A stretch of 64,000 nt of DNA from Prevotella communis (GCF_022024175.1 NZ_CP091794.1:1984001-2048000), one strand, 5' to 3'; numbered from the stretch's first letter, positions 7,728 to 17,626 are shown. Made by a program: numbers and translations. The notes: generated by a model not told the origin, from the sequence alone.

Positions 7728-10308
7728 ACAAACACCTCTATTTATTATCACACTCCTGCTGGCAGGCATTCAAAGTCTGTCAGCCCAGACTTCATGGGGA
7801 CATATCGACTATAAGGGTGAGCCATGGGTCAAGAACGTATCACGCCCCTACACTATTGAGCACGGACTCGACGGGCGGCATCTTTCACTATGGGCCAGTC
7901 ACGGGCGCTATTTCGACAACAACGAGGGAAAATGGCGCTGGCAGAGACCAGCTCTCTTCGGAACGACGGAAGATCTCTTCACCCAGACCATCGTAATCCC
8001 CTACCTCATCCCCATGCTCGAGAACGCCGGAGCGAATGTTTTCACACCACGCGAACGCGACTGGCAGCGCAACGAGATCATCGTAGACAACGACAACACG
8101 CCTCCGTTTGTCAACTACCATGAAAGCAACCTGCGCCATCCTTGGGAAACAGCTCCCAGTCAGGGGTTTGCCATTCACCAAGGAACTTATCAGGACAAGG
8201 ACAATCCTTTCATGGCCGGTACGGCACGCATGGCAGAAACCACGCACAACAGTTCCAAACAGAGTACCGTCACCTATCAGCCCACCATCCCCGAAACGGG
8301 CCGATATGCAGTCTATATCAGTTACCAGACCGTAGAAGAGAGCATTGACGACGCCCACTACATCGTCTATCACCAAGGTCAGAAGACTGAGTTCAAGGTC
8401 AACCAGCAGATGGGCGGATTCACATGGGCCTATCTGGGTACATTTGATTTTGACGAGGGATGCAGCGAAAGAAACAAGGTCGTAGTATCCAACCTCAGCA
8501 AGCACAAAGGCGTAGTCACGACTGATGCCGTCCGCTTTGGCGGTGGTATGGGTAACATAGAACGAGGGGGCGAAACCAGCGGACTGCCCCGTTGTCTGGA
8601 AGGCGCACGATATTATGCACAATGGGCAGGAATGCCTTACGAGATATATAGTTGCAAGAATGGCGAGAACGACTATGGCGACGACCTCAACGTGCGTTCC
8701 CTGATGACCAACCTGCTTTGTGGCGGTTCTGTTTTTGCACCAGATTCCATTGGTCGTCACGTTCCTATAGAACTGTCGCTGGCCATCCATAGCGATGCAG
8801 GCTATACAGAGACTGGTGAGGGCGTCTATGGCTCTCTCTCCATCTGCACCACCAATTATGGCGACAGTTGTTTGGCGGCAGGCATCAGTCGTGAGGCCTC
8901 AAGAGAACTGGCCACGGCCCTGCTCAACAACCTGACCGCCGACATGAAATACAGTTATGGCGACTGGACCAGACGTCAGGTGAGAGACCGCAATTACTCT
9001 GAGACACGTCTGCCCATCGTTCCCAGCTCCATCCTTGAAACGCTGTCGCATCAGAATTTCGGGGATATGCGCTATGGTCAGGATCCCAACTTCCGGTTCA
9101 CGTTGGCACGTTCTGTCTACAAGACCATCCTGCGCTATATCACCAGCAAGCACAAGAAAGAGGCTGTGGTACAACCCTTGGCGCCTAATCGTTTCCACAT
9201 AGAGTTCTCAGAAAAAGCAGGCGAAGCGATTATCAGTTGGCAGGGCGTCATAGACGGACAGGAGCCCTCATCTGCTCCGACGGGCTACGTATTATACATT
9301 GCCCAGGACAACAGCGACTTTGACAATGGCACTCTGCTCAGAGGCACTTCCTGTCATGTACAACTGAAGCCCAACGTGCTCTACCGCTTCCGCGTAACAG
9401 CCATCAACGAGGGGGGAAAGAGTTTTCCCACTGAGGTTCTTGCTGCACTCTACAACCCCAAATCCACCAAGACCATCATGATAGTCAATGGGTTCAACCG
9501 ACTCTCATCACCCGCCATCAGTAAGGAGGGACAGGGTTTTGACCTCAACGAAGACATTGGTGTGTCGTATGGCAGGACAGCCGGATGGCTGGGACTACAG
9601 CGTAATTTCGACGTCAAGCGCATGGGCATTGAGAACGAGACGGGCTTAGGATATACCACAAACGATTTTCAGGGTATGTTCATTGCCGGCAACGACTTCA
9701 ACTATGTAGGCACCCATGCCAATGCCATCCGTTCGGCTGGAGAATACAGTATCGTCAGCAGTTCTTCACTGGCCATTGAAAAAGGCGACTGCGACCTGAA
9801 CAGATACCAGGCCATTGACCTGCTGTTAGGACTGGAGAAAAATGACGGGCACAGCTTAGTGCCATACAAGAGTTTCCGTCAGGCTATGCAGGAACGACTG
9901 AGAGACTATACAGCCTGCGGCGGCAACCTGCTGGTAAGCGGAGCTTATATCGGTTCTGACATGACCAACGACGAAGAGAAGGCATTCCTTGCCGACGTCC
10001 TGAAGGTCAGCTACGAGGGAACCAACAACGACCTGAGTGGAGACGTCAAGGGACTTGGCACGACATTCAAGTTCTATCGCCAGCTGAACGAAAAGCATTA
10101 CGCCGCCCTGAAAAGCGACATCCTGATGCCCACCACCAGCAACGCATTTCCCACGATGGTTTACAACAACCAGACTTGCGCTGCAGTGGCCTATCAAGGT
10201 AATGACTACCACGCATTCTCAATAGGTTTTCCCTTTGAATGCATCACAGATAAAGCACTTCAAGAGTCAATTATGCGTGGCATACTGAAATTCCTAATTA
10301 ACAGATAA
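7720..10308 (+). CDS. Secreted amidase / golvesin-like domain protein (xanthan-lyase-like annotation)
   Basis: The start at 7720 overlaps the previous stop by 8 bases and gives a signal peptide (MSRQTPLFIITLLLAGIQSL, cut after SAQ). The 862-residue protein contains a golvesin-like beta-domain near residues 185-280 (TGRYAVYISYQ, TTDAVRFGG). Around this is an N-acetylmuramoyl-L-alanine amidase-like core (SLAIHSDAGY, where His-x-Asp replaces the usual HxN). A fibronectin-III-like stretch follows near residues 500-600. Similar Bacteroidales proteins are labelled xanthan lyase or amidase. A cell-wall or polysaccharide-directed periplasmic enzyme is the best inference; the substrate is unknown. Confidence 0.7.
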   Translation: MSRQTPLFIITLLLAGIQSLSAQTSWGHIDYKGEPWVKNVSRPYTIEHGLDGRHLSLWASHGRYFDNNEGKWRWQRPALFGTTEDLFTQTIVIPYLIPMLENAGANVFTPRERDWQRNEIIVDNDNTPPFVNYHESNLRHPWETAPSQGFAIHQGTYQDKDNPFMAGTARMAETTHNSSKQSTVTYQPTIPETGRYAVYISYQTVEESIDDAHYIVYHQGQKTEFKVNQQMGGFTWAYLGTFDFDEGCSERNKVVVSNLSKHKGVVTTDAVRFGGGMGNIERGGETSGLPRCLEGARYYAQWAGMPYEIYSCKNGENDYGDDLNVRSLMTNLLCGGSVFAPDSIGRHVPIELSLAIHSDAGYTETGEGVYGSLSICTTNYGDSCLAAGISREASRELATALLNNLTADMKYSYGDWTRRQVRDRNYSETRLPIVPSSILETLSHQNFGDMRYGQDPNFRFTLARSVYKTILRYITSKHKKEAVVQPLAPNRFHIEFSEKAGEAIISWQGVIDGQEPSSAPTGYVLYIAQDNSDFDNGTLLRGTSCHVQLKPNVLYRFRVTAINEGGKSFPTEVLAALYNPKSTKTIMIVNGFNRLSSPAISKEGQGFDLNEDIGVSYGRTAGWLGLQRNFDVKRMGIENETGLGYTTNDFQGMFIAGNDFNYVGTHANAIRSAGEYSIVSSSSLAIEKGDCDLNRYQAIDLLLGLEKNDGHSLVPYKSFRQAMQERLRDYTACGGNLLVSGAYIGSDMTNDEEKAFLADVLKVSYEGTNNDLSGDVKGLGTTFKFYRQLNEKHYAALKSDILMPTTSNAFPTMVYNNQTCAAVAYQGNDYHAFSIGFPFECITDKALQESIMRGILKFLINR

Positions 10309-10310
10309 TT

Positions 10311-10634
10311 ATGGCAAAAATTCAAACCAACGCTTCAGGTACAAGAAGCATCGAGGTAAGTGACCAGCACCTGGCTACTATCGAGCAGTACCAACTGCTT
10401 CGTGATCTCATCGATTCCAACGGATACGTTGACGAAGACGTACTCGATAAACTGAGGTTTAACATACGCTCCCTTCTTGAATCAGAGACAGGGCGCGACA
10501 AAGCACTCCTAGACCTCTGCCTGGATGTCATCTATCATCCCAACATGAAGGCACTGGGACTGCAGAACTTGATGACGCTCTTCCTCGACTGGAAGAAGAA
10601 CCAAACAGAGAATAATGGAGTATCGGCTGACTGA
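10311..10634 (+). CDS. Conserved hypothetical protein (107 aa)
   Basis: A soluble, acidic, mostly helical protein (starts MAKIQTNASGTRSIEV, ends NQTENNGVSAD) with no recognised domain. It begins two bases after the previous stop and its last 20 bases overlap the YgiQ start, so it is embedded in an operon. I do not recognise the family and propose no function. Confidence 0.7.
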   Translation: MAKIQTNASGTRSIEVSDQHLATIEQYQLLRDLIDSNGYVDEDVLDKLRFNIRSLLESETGRDKALLDLCLDVIYHPNMKALGLQNLMTLFLDWKKNQTENNGVSAD

Positions 10635-12621
10635 TTTTCTACCGACAACAAAAAAGGAATTAGAACTCCGGGGATGGGATTACGTAGATGTAATCCTGTT
10701 TTCGGGCGATGCTTATGTAGACCACCCATCGTTTGGTGCTGCCGTGATTGGCCGCACACTCGAGGCCGCGGGATTCCGTGTGGCTATTGTGCCCCAGCCC
10801 GACTGGCACGGTGACTACCGTGACTTCAAGAAATTAGGCAAGCCACGTCTTTTCTTTGGCATATCACCAGGCTGTATGGACTCCATGGTGAACAAATACA
10901 CGGCTGCACGTCGTCTGCGCTCAGAGGATGCCTATTCCCCTGACGGACGTCACGACATGCGTCCGGAATACCCCACCATCGTCTACACCAAAATCCTGAA
11001 GGAGCTATACCCCGACGTGCCTGTAGTACTGGGTGGTATCGAGGCCTCACTGCGTCGTGTGAGCCATTACGACTACTGGAGCGACAGCCTTAAAAAGTGC
11101 CTGCTCTGCTATTCGCCTGCTGATATGATTACCTACGGCATGGGCGAGAAAGTTACGATTGAACTGGCACGCCGCCTGGCTGCCGGCGAGAGCATCCGCG
11201 ATATTCGCGACCTGCCGCAAACCGTTTATCTCTCGCGTAAGGAGGATATCCTGGGCGGCATTACCGATCGCGACATCGTACTCCACTCGCACGAGGAGTG
11301 CATGAAGAACAAAAAGGCTCAGGCCGAGAACTTCAAGAATGTGGAGGAGCAATCCAACATGATGCACGCCCAGCGCTTGCTGCAGGGGGTTGACGGACGC
11401 TATGTGGTCATTAATCCGCCTTACCCGCCCATGACTACCGAGGAGCTCGACGCATCGTTCGATTTGCCTTACACACGTCAGCCGCACCCCAAATACAAGG
11501 GCAAGCGCATTCCGGCTTACGACATGATTAAGTTCTCCGTCAACATCCATCGCGGATGCTTTGGCGGATGCGCCTTCTGTACCATTTCGGCCCACCAGGG
11601 CAAGTTTATCACCTGCCGTTCAAAGGAGAGTATCCTGCGCGAGGTAAAACAGGTGATTCAGATGCCCGACTTTAAGGGAAATCTGTCCGACTTAGGTGGC
11701 CCATCGGCCAATATGTATGGCATGAGCGGCAAGAACAAGAATGCCTGTGAGAAATGCCGTCGCCCATCATGTGTGCACCCGCAGATATGCCCTAACCTCA
11801 ACACCGATCACTCGAAGTTGCTCGATATCTATCGTTCGGTAGATGCCCTTCCTGGCATCAAGCACAGTTATATCGGCAGTGGCGTCCGCTACGACCTATT
11901 ATTATATAAGAGTAAGGATGAGGCCAGCAACAAGGCCGCTGCGGAGTATACCCGCGAACTGATTACCCGTCATGTTTCAGGACGTCTGAAGGTAGCCCCC
12001 GAGCACACCAGCGACCGAGTTCTCTACCTCATGCGCAAACCCTCGTTCCAGCAGTTCTACGAGTTTAAGCGCATCTTCGACCGTATTAATCGCGAGGAGG
12101 GACTTCGCCAGCAAATCATTCCCTACTTCATCTCCAGCCATCCAGGTTGTCAGGAGGAGGATATGGCCGAATTGGCTGTGATTACCAAGGGACTTGATTT
12201 CCACCTCGAGCAGGTGCAGGACTTCACGCCAACGCCTCTTACCAATGCCACCGAAACGTGGTACACAGGCTACGACCCTTATACACTCGAACCCGTGTTC
12301 AGCGCCAAGACGCCAAAGGAGAAGTTGGCCCAGCGCCAGTTCTTCTTCTGGTACAAGCCCGAGGAGCGTCGTGGCATCGAGCAGTCGTTACGCCGTATTG
12401 GCCGTCCCGACTTGATTGCAAAGCTGTATAGCGACATGCCACCATCGCAAGGCGGCTATCGTCCGTATGGCGAGAAGCGTCCGTATGGCGAACATCGTGC
12501 ATCGTCAGGCAATAAGCCCAAATCGTATAATCCAAACTTCAACAATGATAATTCTCGAACAAAACCTCGTTCCGAAAAACCCAAAGAAGAAAAGCGAGGA
12601 CGGCATCGTCGTCACGGATGA
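10615..12621 (+). CDS. YgiQ family radical SAM protein
   Basis: A 668-residue member of the YgiQ family (N-terminal extension plus radical SAM domain). The [4Fe-4S]/SAM motif CFGGCAFC (CxxxCxxC) lies near residue 318. The N-terminal part has the family's GGIEASLRRVSHYDYWS motif. Later parts carry KVAPEHTSDRVL and a Lys/Arg/Gly-rich disordered tail with tandem RPYGEKRPYGEHR repeats. The chemistry is unknown for the family. The start overlaps the preceding gene and the 3' end overlaps the PPM-like gene by 77 bases. Confidence 0.92.
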   Translation: MEYRLTDFLPTTKKELELRGWDYVDVILFSGDAYVDHPSFGAAVIGRTLEAAGFRVAIVPQPDWHGDYRDFKKLGKPRLFFGISPGCMDSMVNKYTAARRLRSEDAYSPDGRHDMRPEYPTIVYTKILKELYPDVPVVLGGIEASLRRVSHYDYWSDSLKKCLLCYSPADMITYGMGEKVTIELARRLAAGESIRDIRDLPQTVYLSRKEDILGGITDRDIVLHSHEECMKNKKAQAENFKNVEEQSNMMHAQRLLQGVDGRYVVINPPYPPMTTEELDASFDLPYTRQPHPKYKGKRIPAYDMIKFSVNIHRGCFGGCAFCTISAHQGKFITCRSKESILREVKQVIQMPDFKGNLSDLGGPSANMYGMSGKNKNACEKCRRPSCVHPQICPNLNTDHSKLLDIYRSVDALPGIKHSYIGSGVRYDLLLYKSKDEASNKAAAEYTRELITRHVSGRLKVAPEHTSDRVLYLMRKPSFQQFYEFKRIFDRINREEGLRQQIIPYFISSHPGCQEEDMAELAVITKGLDFHLEQVQDFTPTPLTNATETWYTGYDPYTLEPVFSAKTPKEKLAQRQFFFWYKPEERRGIEQSLRRIGRPDLIAKLYSDMPPSQGGYRPYGEKRPYGEHRASSGNKPKSYNPNFNNDNSRTKPRSEKPKEEKRGRHRRHG

Positions 12622-13342
12622 TTTCATCGCCGTTATCGATGGCTCTACGTCAAAAACCGACAAGCGATACAGTTACTTCAAGAGCAACGGACGCTATGCC
12701 ATGCAGCTCATCGGGAAATATATCCGCAAAGCGCCAAAGGGTATCTCATGCCACGATTTCTGCATAGGGGTATCCAGACAAATCAATAAGCACTACAAAG
12801 AAGCGGACATACCCCGACTGATAGAACACCCTGAGGAAAGACTCACGGCCAGTGCCGTTGTCTATAGCCGTTTGAATCGCGAAATCTGGATGATTGGAGA
12901 CTGCCAATGCATGGTGGGCGGCACCTTCTACGACAATCCAAAGCCCTACGAACAGGAGTTAGCCGAGCACAGGGCGCAGATTATCAACGAAGGAGCAGAG
13001 CCCAGGGAGCACTACCTCGTCAACGACACTGCCCGTCAGCAGATTATCCCACAGATGCTGGAGGCTATGAAGCAGCAAAACATCACTTATAGCGTCATTG
13101 ACGGCTTCCGCATCCCAGAGCAATATGTGCGTATCATCACCCTCGACTTCCAGCCATGGGAAATCGTACTGGCCAGCGATGGCTATCCCTTCCTGTGCCC
13201 CACCCTGCAGGAATCCGAGGAAAAACTAGCCTGGCAACGTGAGAACGACCCCCTGAATATCGGTGAGTTCAAAGCCACCAAAGCCTTCACAGCGGGAAAT
13301 AATTCGTTCGATGACAGGTCATATATCAGATTTAAGGTTTAA
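12545..13342 (+). CDS. PPM/PP2C-like phosphatase family protein
   Basis: A 265-residue protein whose landmarks resemble metal-dependent Ser/Thr phosphatases: VTDDFIAVIDGSTSK near the N-terminus (DG), WMIGDCQ (GD) in the middle, and EIVLASDGYPFL (SDG) near the C-terminus. These acidic residues would bind two metal ions. The order and spacing are PPM-like, but the sequence is diverged, so activity is an inference. I place the ATG at 12545, inside the 3' end of ygiQ in another frame; upstream in-frame codons would only extend through the ygiQ tail. Confidence 0.6.
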   Translation: MIILEQNLVPKNPKKKSEDGIVVTDDFIAVIDGSTSKTDKRYSYFKSNGRYAMQLIGKYIRKAPKGISCHDFCIGVSRQINKHYKEADIPRLIEHPEERLTASAVVYSRLNREIWMIGDCQCMVGGTFYDNPKPYEQELAEHRAQIINEGAEPREHYLVNDTARQQIIPQMLEAMKQQNITYSVIDGFRIPEQYVRIITLDFQPWEIVLASDGYPFLCPTLQESEEKLAWQRENDPLNIGEFKATKAFTAGNNSFDDRSYIRFKV

Positions 13343-13344
13343 AA

Positions 13345-13376
13345 TTTGCATATATCATAAAAAAAGAGTACCTTTG
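13345..13376 (+). promoter_or_regulatory. Promoter of the tRNA-Arg gene
   Basis: TTTG (13345-13348), 20 bases, TACCTTTG (13369-13376), starting 3 bases after the stop of the PPM-like gene. Confidence 0.85.
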
Positions 13377-13378
13377 CA

Positions 13379-13407
13379 CTCGCAAATGAGGGCATTCCTC
13401 ATGCGAG
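13379..13407 (+). other. Hairpin in the tRNA-Arg leader
   Basis: CTCGC-AA-ATGAGG pairs with CCTCAT-GCGAG across a 5-nt loop: an 11-bp stem with a 2-nt bulge, beginning at the expected transcription start and ending 3 bases before the mature tRNA. It may be a processing signal for the 5' end. Confidence 0.5.
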
Positions 13408-13410
13408 GCT

Positions 13411-13484
13411 GGTTCCGTAGCTCAGCTGGATAGAGCAACAGCCTTCTAAGCTGTGGGTCTCGGGTTCGAATCCCGACGGAATCA
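13411..13484 (+). tRNA. tRNA-Arg (anticodon TCT)
   Basis: A 74-nt cloverleaf: acceptor GGTTCCG/CGGAATC, D-arm GCTC...GAGC, anticodon stem CAGC/GCTG with loop CTTCTAA (anticodon TCT), T-arm with GGTTCGAATCC, discriminator A. CCA is not encoded. It reads AGA codons. Confidence 0.96.
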
Positions 13485-13495
13485 CTTAATTACAT

Positions 13496-13528
13496 AAAGC
13501 CCTTATTCCTAACAGAAAAGGGCTTTTT
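13496..13528 (+). terminator. Rho-independent terminator after tRNA-Arg
   Basis: AAAGCCCTT (13496-13504) and AAGGGCTTT (13518-13526) form a 9-bp stem followed by T residues. Confidence 0.85.
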
Positions 13529-13547
13529 ATAATAATAAGATTTGTAG

Positions 13548-14156
13548 ATGAAACTTATCATCCTGACAAAGGCCACGTTTTTCGTGGAAGAAGACAAGAT
13601 CCTGACCACTCTTTTCGAAGAAGGGATGGATAATCTGCACTTATACAAACCTGATTCGGAACCCGTCTATTCCGAACGGTTGCTTACCCTCCTACCTGAA
13701 GATTACTATAGAAAAATAACGGTCCACGACCATTTCTACCTACGCGAGGAATTTGGTCTTAAAGGTATTCACCTCAATACAGCCGATGCAGAACTGCCCT
13801 ATGGCTACAAAGGCCATTTCAGCTGCACCTGCCACAGTATTGCCGAACTGCATGATGCCAAGAAGAAAGCCGATTATGTTTTCCTGAAGACCATCTTCGA
13901 CAGTCAGAGCAATCCCCAAGACAAGCAAACAATCAGCGAGGAGGAACTGCGCGAGGCCAGCAGGAAAGGCCTTATCGACAAGCATGTCTACGCGATGGGC
14001 GGCATCAATCTTGACAATATCCGTCAGATGCGCGACTTGGGTTTTGGAGGCGTAGTCATCTGTGGCGACCTGTGGAATCGTTTCAACATCCATCAGGAGC
14101 AGGACTACAAGGATCTCATATCTCACTTCCAGAAGTTACAAAAAGCAGTTAACTAA
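13548..14156 (+). CDS. Thiamine phosphate synthase (ThiE/TenI)-like protein
   Basis: A 202-residue TIM-barrel protein of the ThiE/TenI family. Visible family features are GLKGIHLNT (phosphate-loop strand), the SCTCHSIAEL segment, DYVFLKTIFDS (resembling the DYv..GpvfpT strand of ThiE), and YAMGGINLDNI and GFGGVVICGDLW (pyrophosphate-binding glycines). Classical ThiE joins the thiazole and pyrimidine phosphates. No other thiamine genes lie nearby, and the TIFDSQSNP loop departs from the ThiE consensus, so a TenI-like or lineage-specific role is possible. Confidence 0.72.
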   Translation: MKLIILTKATFFVEEDKILTTLFEEGMDNLHLYKPDSEPVYSERLLTLLPEDYYRKITVHDHFYLREEFGLKGIHLNTADAELPYGYKGHFSCTCHSIAELHDAKKKADYVFLKTIFDSQSNPQDKQTISEEELREASRKGLIDKHVYAMGGINLDNIRQMRDLGFGGVVICGDLWNRFNIHQEQDYKDLISHFQKLQKAVN

Positions 14157-14190
14157 GTCTATTCAATTTATACGTACTACATAATAAGCA

Positions 14191-15129
14191 ATGACTACAA
14201 AAGACTCTTACATGGTATTCTCGGGTACTGCAACGAGATACTTGGCTGAGAAAATCTGCCAAAGTTTAGGGTGCCCTCTGGGCAAATTGCAAATCACCAA
14301 ATTCTCTGACGGAGAGTTTGCCGTTTCTTACGAAGAATCTATTCGTGGACGCGACATTTTCCTGGTACAGAGCACATTCCCCAATAGCGACAACCTGATG
14401 GAGCTATTGCTGATGATCGATGCTGCCAAGCGTGCATCTGCTCGTACTATCAACGCCGTCATCCCCTATTTCGGATGGGCACGTCAGGATCGTAAGGACA
14501 AGCCACGCGTTAGCATTGGTGCCAAGTTGGTTGCCGACCTGCTGAGCACTGCTGGCGTTAACCGTGTGATCACGATGGACCTCCACGCAGATCAGATTCA
14601 GGGTTTCTTTGATGTACCTGTTGACCATCTGTATGCTTCAGGTGTGCTGCTGCCCTATCTGCAGAGTCTGAAACTCGACGAGCTTGTAATTGCTTCACCT
14701 GACGTAGGTGGTTCTAAGCGTGCCAACACATACGCCAAATACTTGGGTTGCCCACTGGTGCTTTGCAACAAGACCCGCGCTCGTGCCAATGTGGTAGCCA
14801 CCATGCAGATTATTGGTGATGTTGAAGGTAAGAACGTAGTCATTATCGATGATATGGTTGACACAGCAGGCACTATCACCAAGGCAGCCGACCTGATGAT
14901 GGAGGCTGGTGCCAAGAGCGTGCGTGCCTGTGCATCCCACTGTGTGATGAGTGGTCCTGCCAGCGATCGTGTGCAGGAGTCAGCTCTTGAGGAGATTGTA
15001 TTCACCGACTCTATCCCATACACCCAGCGTTGCGCCAAGGTGAAGCAGATCAGCGTTGCCGAGATGTTTGCCGAGACCATTCGCCGTGTGATTGAAAACG
15101 AGAGCATCAGTGACCAGTATCTGGTATAG
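14191..15129 (+). CDS. prs: Ribose-phosphate pyrophosphokinase
   Basis: A 312-residue PRPP synthetase, making 5-phosphoribosyl 1-pyrophosphate from ribose 5-phosphate and ATP. Key motifs are FSDGEFAVSYEESIRGRDIF, YFGWARQDRK (ATP binding), the synthetase signature DLHADQIQGFFDVPVDHL, the flexible-loop basic segment NKTRA, and the PRPP loop VVIIDDMVDTAGT. Length and order match bacterial class I enzymes. It is followed 22 bases later by a TlpA-like lipoprotein gene. Confidence 0.97.
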   Translation: MTTKDSYMVFSGTATRYLAEKICQSLGCPLGKLQITKFSDGEFAVSYEESIRGRDIFLVQSTFPNSDNLMELLLMIDAAKRASARTINAVIPYFGWARQDRKDKPRVSIGAKLVADLLSTAGVNRVITMDLHADQIQGFFDVPVDHLYASGVLLPYLQSLKLDELVIASPDVGGSKRANTYAKYLGCPLVLCNKTRARANVVATMQIIGDVEGKNVVIIDDMVDTAGTITKAADLMMEAGAKSVRACASHCVMSGPASDRVQESALEEIVFTDSIPYTQRCAKVKQISVAEMFAETIRRVIENESISDQYLV

Positions 15130-15151
15130 TCACACCAATTTTACTATAAAG

Positions 15152-16243
15152 ATGAAACAACTAAAATTCCTTTTCGGATTAGCTCTTGCAGCTATTTCCA
15201 TGACATCTTGTAACTCCAACGGTTTCAAGGTAGAAGGTGAGGTAGAGGGCATTGATGACGGTGACACACTGCTCATCATGTCCAACACTCCCACCCCGCT
15301 CGACACGCTCATCGTCAAAGATGGCAAATTTGAATGGGAGGGCGAAGCCGACTCCGTATTCCTTTGCACTGTTGTAGCTCCGAAGACAATGACCTCTGTC
15401 ATGTTCTTCAGGGAGCCAGGCACCATCAATCTGCTGCTTTCGGCCACTGGCGACTCTAAGGTATCTGGTACCGAGTCCAACGAAGGCTTGCAGGAATTAG
15501 GTACAATTTTCTCTGAGGCCCAGAAAAAGGGCGAGGCACTGATGAGCAAGATCTACAATGACAGTCTGACCGAAGAGCAGCAAGTGGAGATCTATACGCA
15601 GTACACTGAGATTCAGAAGGAGGTTGGCAAGAAAGTCAAAGATCTGGCACTCCGCAATCTCAACAACGAGCTGGGTTATTTCCTCATCAACCAGATGGCC
15701 TATGGTGACGACTTCACACGTGACGAGTTAAAGGAGACCATTACAAAACTGCCTTCCAAATTCCAGGAGCGCCAAGCTATCAAAGATATTCTGAAGATGC
15801 TTGACGAGATATTCACCACGGAGGTAGGTCAGCAGATTCCCGATTTCAAGATGCAGACACCTGAGGGTCAGGAAATCAGCATCATGAGTCTGGTGAAGCA
15901 GAACAAGCTCACCGTCCTGGATTTCTGGGCATCATGGTGCCAGCCCTGTCGTGAGGAGATGCCCGCAATGAAACAGATGCTGGCAGACTATCAGGAGAAA
16001 GGCTTTGGCATCGTAGGTATCTCTATCGACGATGACAAGAAGGCATGGGTGAGTTGCATCGACGAGCTCCAACTCACATGGCCTCAGATGTCCGACCTGA
16101 AAGGTGGCGTCTCAAATATCGCACGCAGCTTTGGCGTGCAGGCCATCCCCTTCACCGCTGTCATCGACCAGCAGGGTAAGGTGCTGTCAAAGGGACTACG
16201 TGGTGCCGAACTCTCACAGTTCATCAATGAGAACCTGAAATAA
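15152..16243 (+). CDS. TlpA-like thiol:disulfide interchange lipoprotein with DUF4369 domain
   Basis: A 363-residue lipoprotein: signal peptide with lipobox (ISMTSC, Cys near residue 20), then a beta-rich DUF4369-type domain (FKVEGEVEGIDDGDTLLIMS), a helical linker, and a C-terminal thioredoxin domain from about residue 235 with the redox motif WASWCQPC (about 262) and the cis-Pro segment IPFTAVID. It probably reduces periplasmic disulfides from a membrane anchor. The ATG at 15152 is chosen because it opens the signal peptide; an upstream in-frame codon lies inside prs. Confidence 0.9.
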   Translation: MKQLKFLFGLALAAISMTSCNSNGFKVEGEVEGIDDGDTLLIMSNTPTPLDTLIVKDGKFEWEGEADSVFLCTVVAPKTMTSVMFFREPGTINLLLSATGDSKVSGTESNEGLQELGTIFSEAQKKGEALMSKIYNDSLTEEQQVEIYTQYTEIQKEVGKKVKDLALRNLNNELGYFLINQMAYGDDFTRDELKETITKLPSKFQERQAIKDILKMLDEIFTTEVGQQIPDFKMQTPEGQEISIMSLVKQNKLTVLDFWASWCQPCREEMPAMKQMLADYQEKGFGIVGISIDDDKKAWVSCIDELQLTWPQMSDLKGGVSNIARSFGVQAIPFTAVIDQQGKVLSKGLRGAELSQFINENLK

Positions 16244-16257
16244 GTAATATCTCACAT

Positions 16258-16295
16258 AAAAAAATCCCTTCAGTCATCAGGCTGAAGGGATTTTT
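16258..16295. terminator. Bidirectional terminator between the TlpA-like gene and panD
   Basis: A 12-bp perfect stem AAATCCCTTCAG / CTGAAGGGATTT (16262-16273, 16282-16293), flanked by A and T runs, lies between convergent genes. Confidence 0.9.
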
Positions 16296-16316
16296 CATCT
16301 GTCTGTATCTGTTTTC

Positions 16317-16658
16317 TCAGATGTGATTATCGTTAGGGAATACCACAGTAGGCGTGAATGTCTTAGCCTCCTCAAAATCCATCAGGGCATAGGAGATGAT
16401 GATCACCGTATCGCCTACCTGCACCTTACGGGCTGCTGCACCGTTCAGACAGATACAGCCACTGCCACGCTCGCCCTTGATGATATAAGTCTCAAAGCGC
16501 TCACCATTGTTATTGTCAACAATCTGCACCTTCTCACCAGCAATCATATTTGCTGCATCCATCAAGTCTTCATCAATAGTAATACTACCCATATAGTTCA
16601 GGTTGGCCTCAGTCACCCGAACACAGTGAAGTTTAGACTTCAGTACTTGAATCATCAT
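16317..16658 (-). CDS. panD: Aspartate 1-decarboxylase proenzyme
   Basis: A 113-residue PanD that makes beta-alanine for pantothenate. K9 (VLKSKLH) and the self-cleavage site G24-S25 (YMGSITID) are present; Ser25 becomes the pyruvoyl group. Other hallmarks are [29 protein letters not shown] and ISYALM. The size is slightly below the typical 117-127 residues. The ATG overlaps the panC stop (ATGA), so panC-panD are translationally coupled. Confidence 0.96.
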   Translation of the reverse strand: MMIQVLKSKLHCVRVTEANLNYMGSITIDEDLMDAANMIAGEKVQIVDNNNGERFETYIIKGERGSGCICLNGAAARKVQVGDTVIIISYALMDFEEAKTFTPTVVFPNDNHI

Positions 16659-17509
16659 GCTTCCTTATACTTTATATGATCAATAAGACGAATAGGCGTC
16701 TTACCACAATAAACAGTGATACAACCAACTATATAGGGAGAATCTTCCCATTCTGCTACATCCTGCAAGGTGTTGCCATCCACGATAGAGAAATACTCCA
16801 CATCGAGACCTTCCACCTTATTGATATCAGCTACCACCTTGTCGTGAGTCTGCTTCAACGTGTGCTTCTTGGCATACGTCACGCTGCTCTTCAAAGCCTT
16901 ATAGATAGCAGGAGCAATGGCGCGCTCGTCTGGTGCCAGCAAACTGTTGCGGCTGCTGCGTGCCAGTCCGTCGTCATCGCGTACGATAGGACATTCCACA
17001 ATCTGAACGCCCAGCTCCAACTGACGCACCATGGCCTTCACCACGGCAATCTGCTGCCAGTCTTTCTCACCGAAATAGGCCCTGTCAGGACGTACGATAT
17101 AGAACAGACGGCTCACCACCTGGCAAACACCATTGAAATGGCCTGGACGATGAGCGCCCTCCATCACCGTTGATACCGGTGGGAATTCAAAATGACGTGT
17201 ATCGGGTGTAGGATACATCTCCTCCACCTCGGGTGCAAACACATAGTCGGCCTTGCAACTCTCCAGCAACGCACAGTCGGCCTCCAAGTCGCGAGGATAG
17301 TTCTTCAGGTCATTCTTATCATTAAACTGTGTGGGGTTAACAAAGACCGACACTACGGTAACACCATTCTCGCCCACACTACGTCTTACCAGCGAGGCAT
17401 GTCCCTCGTGTAGAGCCCCCATTGTAGGCACTAATCCAATTTCCTTACCCTGTTTGCGTTCTTCGAAAAGCGCATTCTGCAGGTCAACAATCTTCTTAAA
17501 AACTTTCAT
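16655..17509 (-). CDS. panC: Pantothenate synthetase (pantoate--beta-alanine ligase)
   Basis: A 284-residue ATP-dependent ligase that condenses pantoate and beta-alanine. Family motifs are [15 protein letters not shown] (HxGH ATP site), [17 protein letters not shown], and a SSRN segment (ARSSRNSLL, equivalent to KMSKR). It partners directly with panD; panB is not in the window. Confidence 0.97.
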   Translation of the reverse strand: MKVFKKIVDLQNALFEERKQGKEIGLVPTMGALHEGHASLVRRSVGENGVTVVSVFVNPTQFNDKNDLKNYPRDLEADCALLESCKADYVFAPEVEEMYPTPDTRHFEFPPVSTVMEGAHRPGHFNGVCQVVSRLFYIVRPDRAYFGEKDWQQIAVVKAMVRQLELGVQIVECPIVRDDDGLARSSRNSLLAPDERAIAPAIYKALKSSVTYAKKHTLKQTHDKVVADINKVEGLDVEYFSIVDGNTLQDVAEWEDSPYIVGCITVYCGKTPIRLIDHIKYKEA

Positions 17510-17626
17510 TCTTAATAATCACCAATTGGTTTGGCGGTGCAAAATAACAACAAATTTCTCAAATATGGAAAAAAAACACTAAAAATAAGTATATAAAGTG
17601 TCACTTTTTCCTAAAATCACACATTT

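Noticed and set aside
7888..8790. 300-codon minus-strand ORF inside the amidase-like gene
   Set aside because: It is antisense to a secreted protein with a clear signal peptide and domain pattern.
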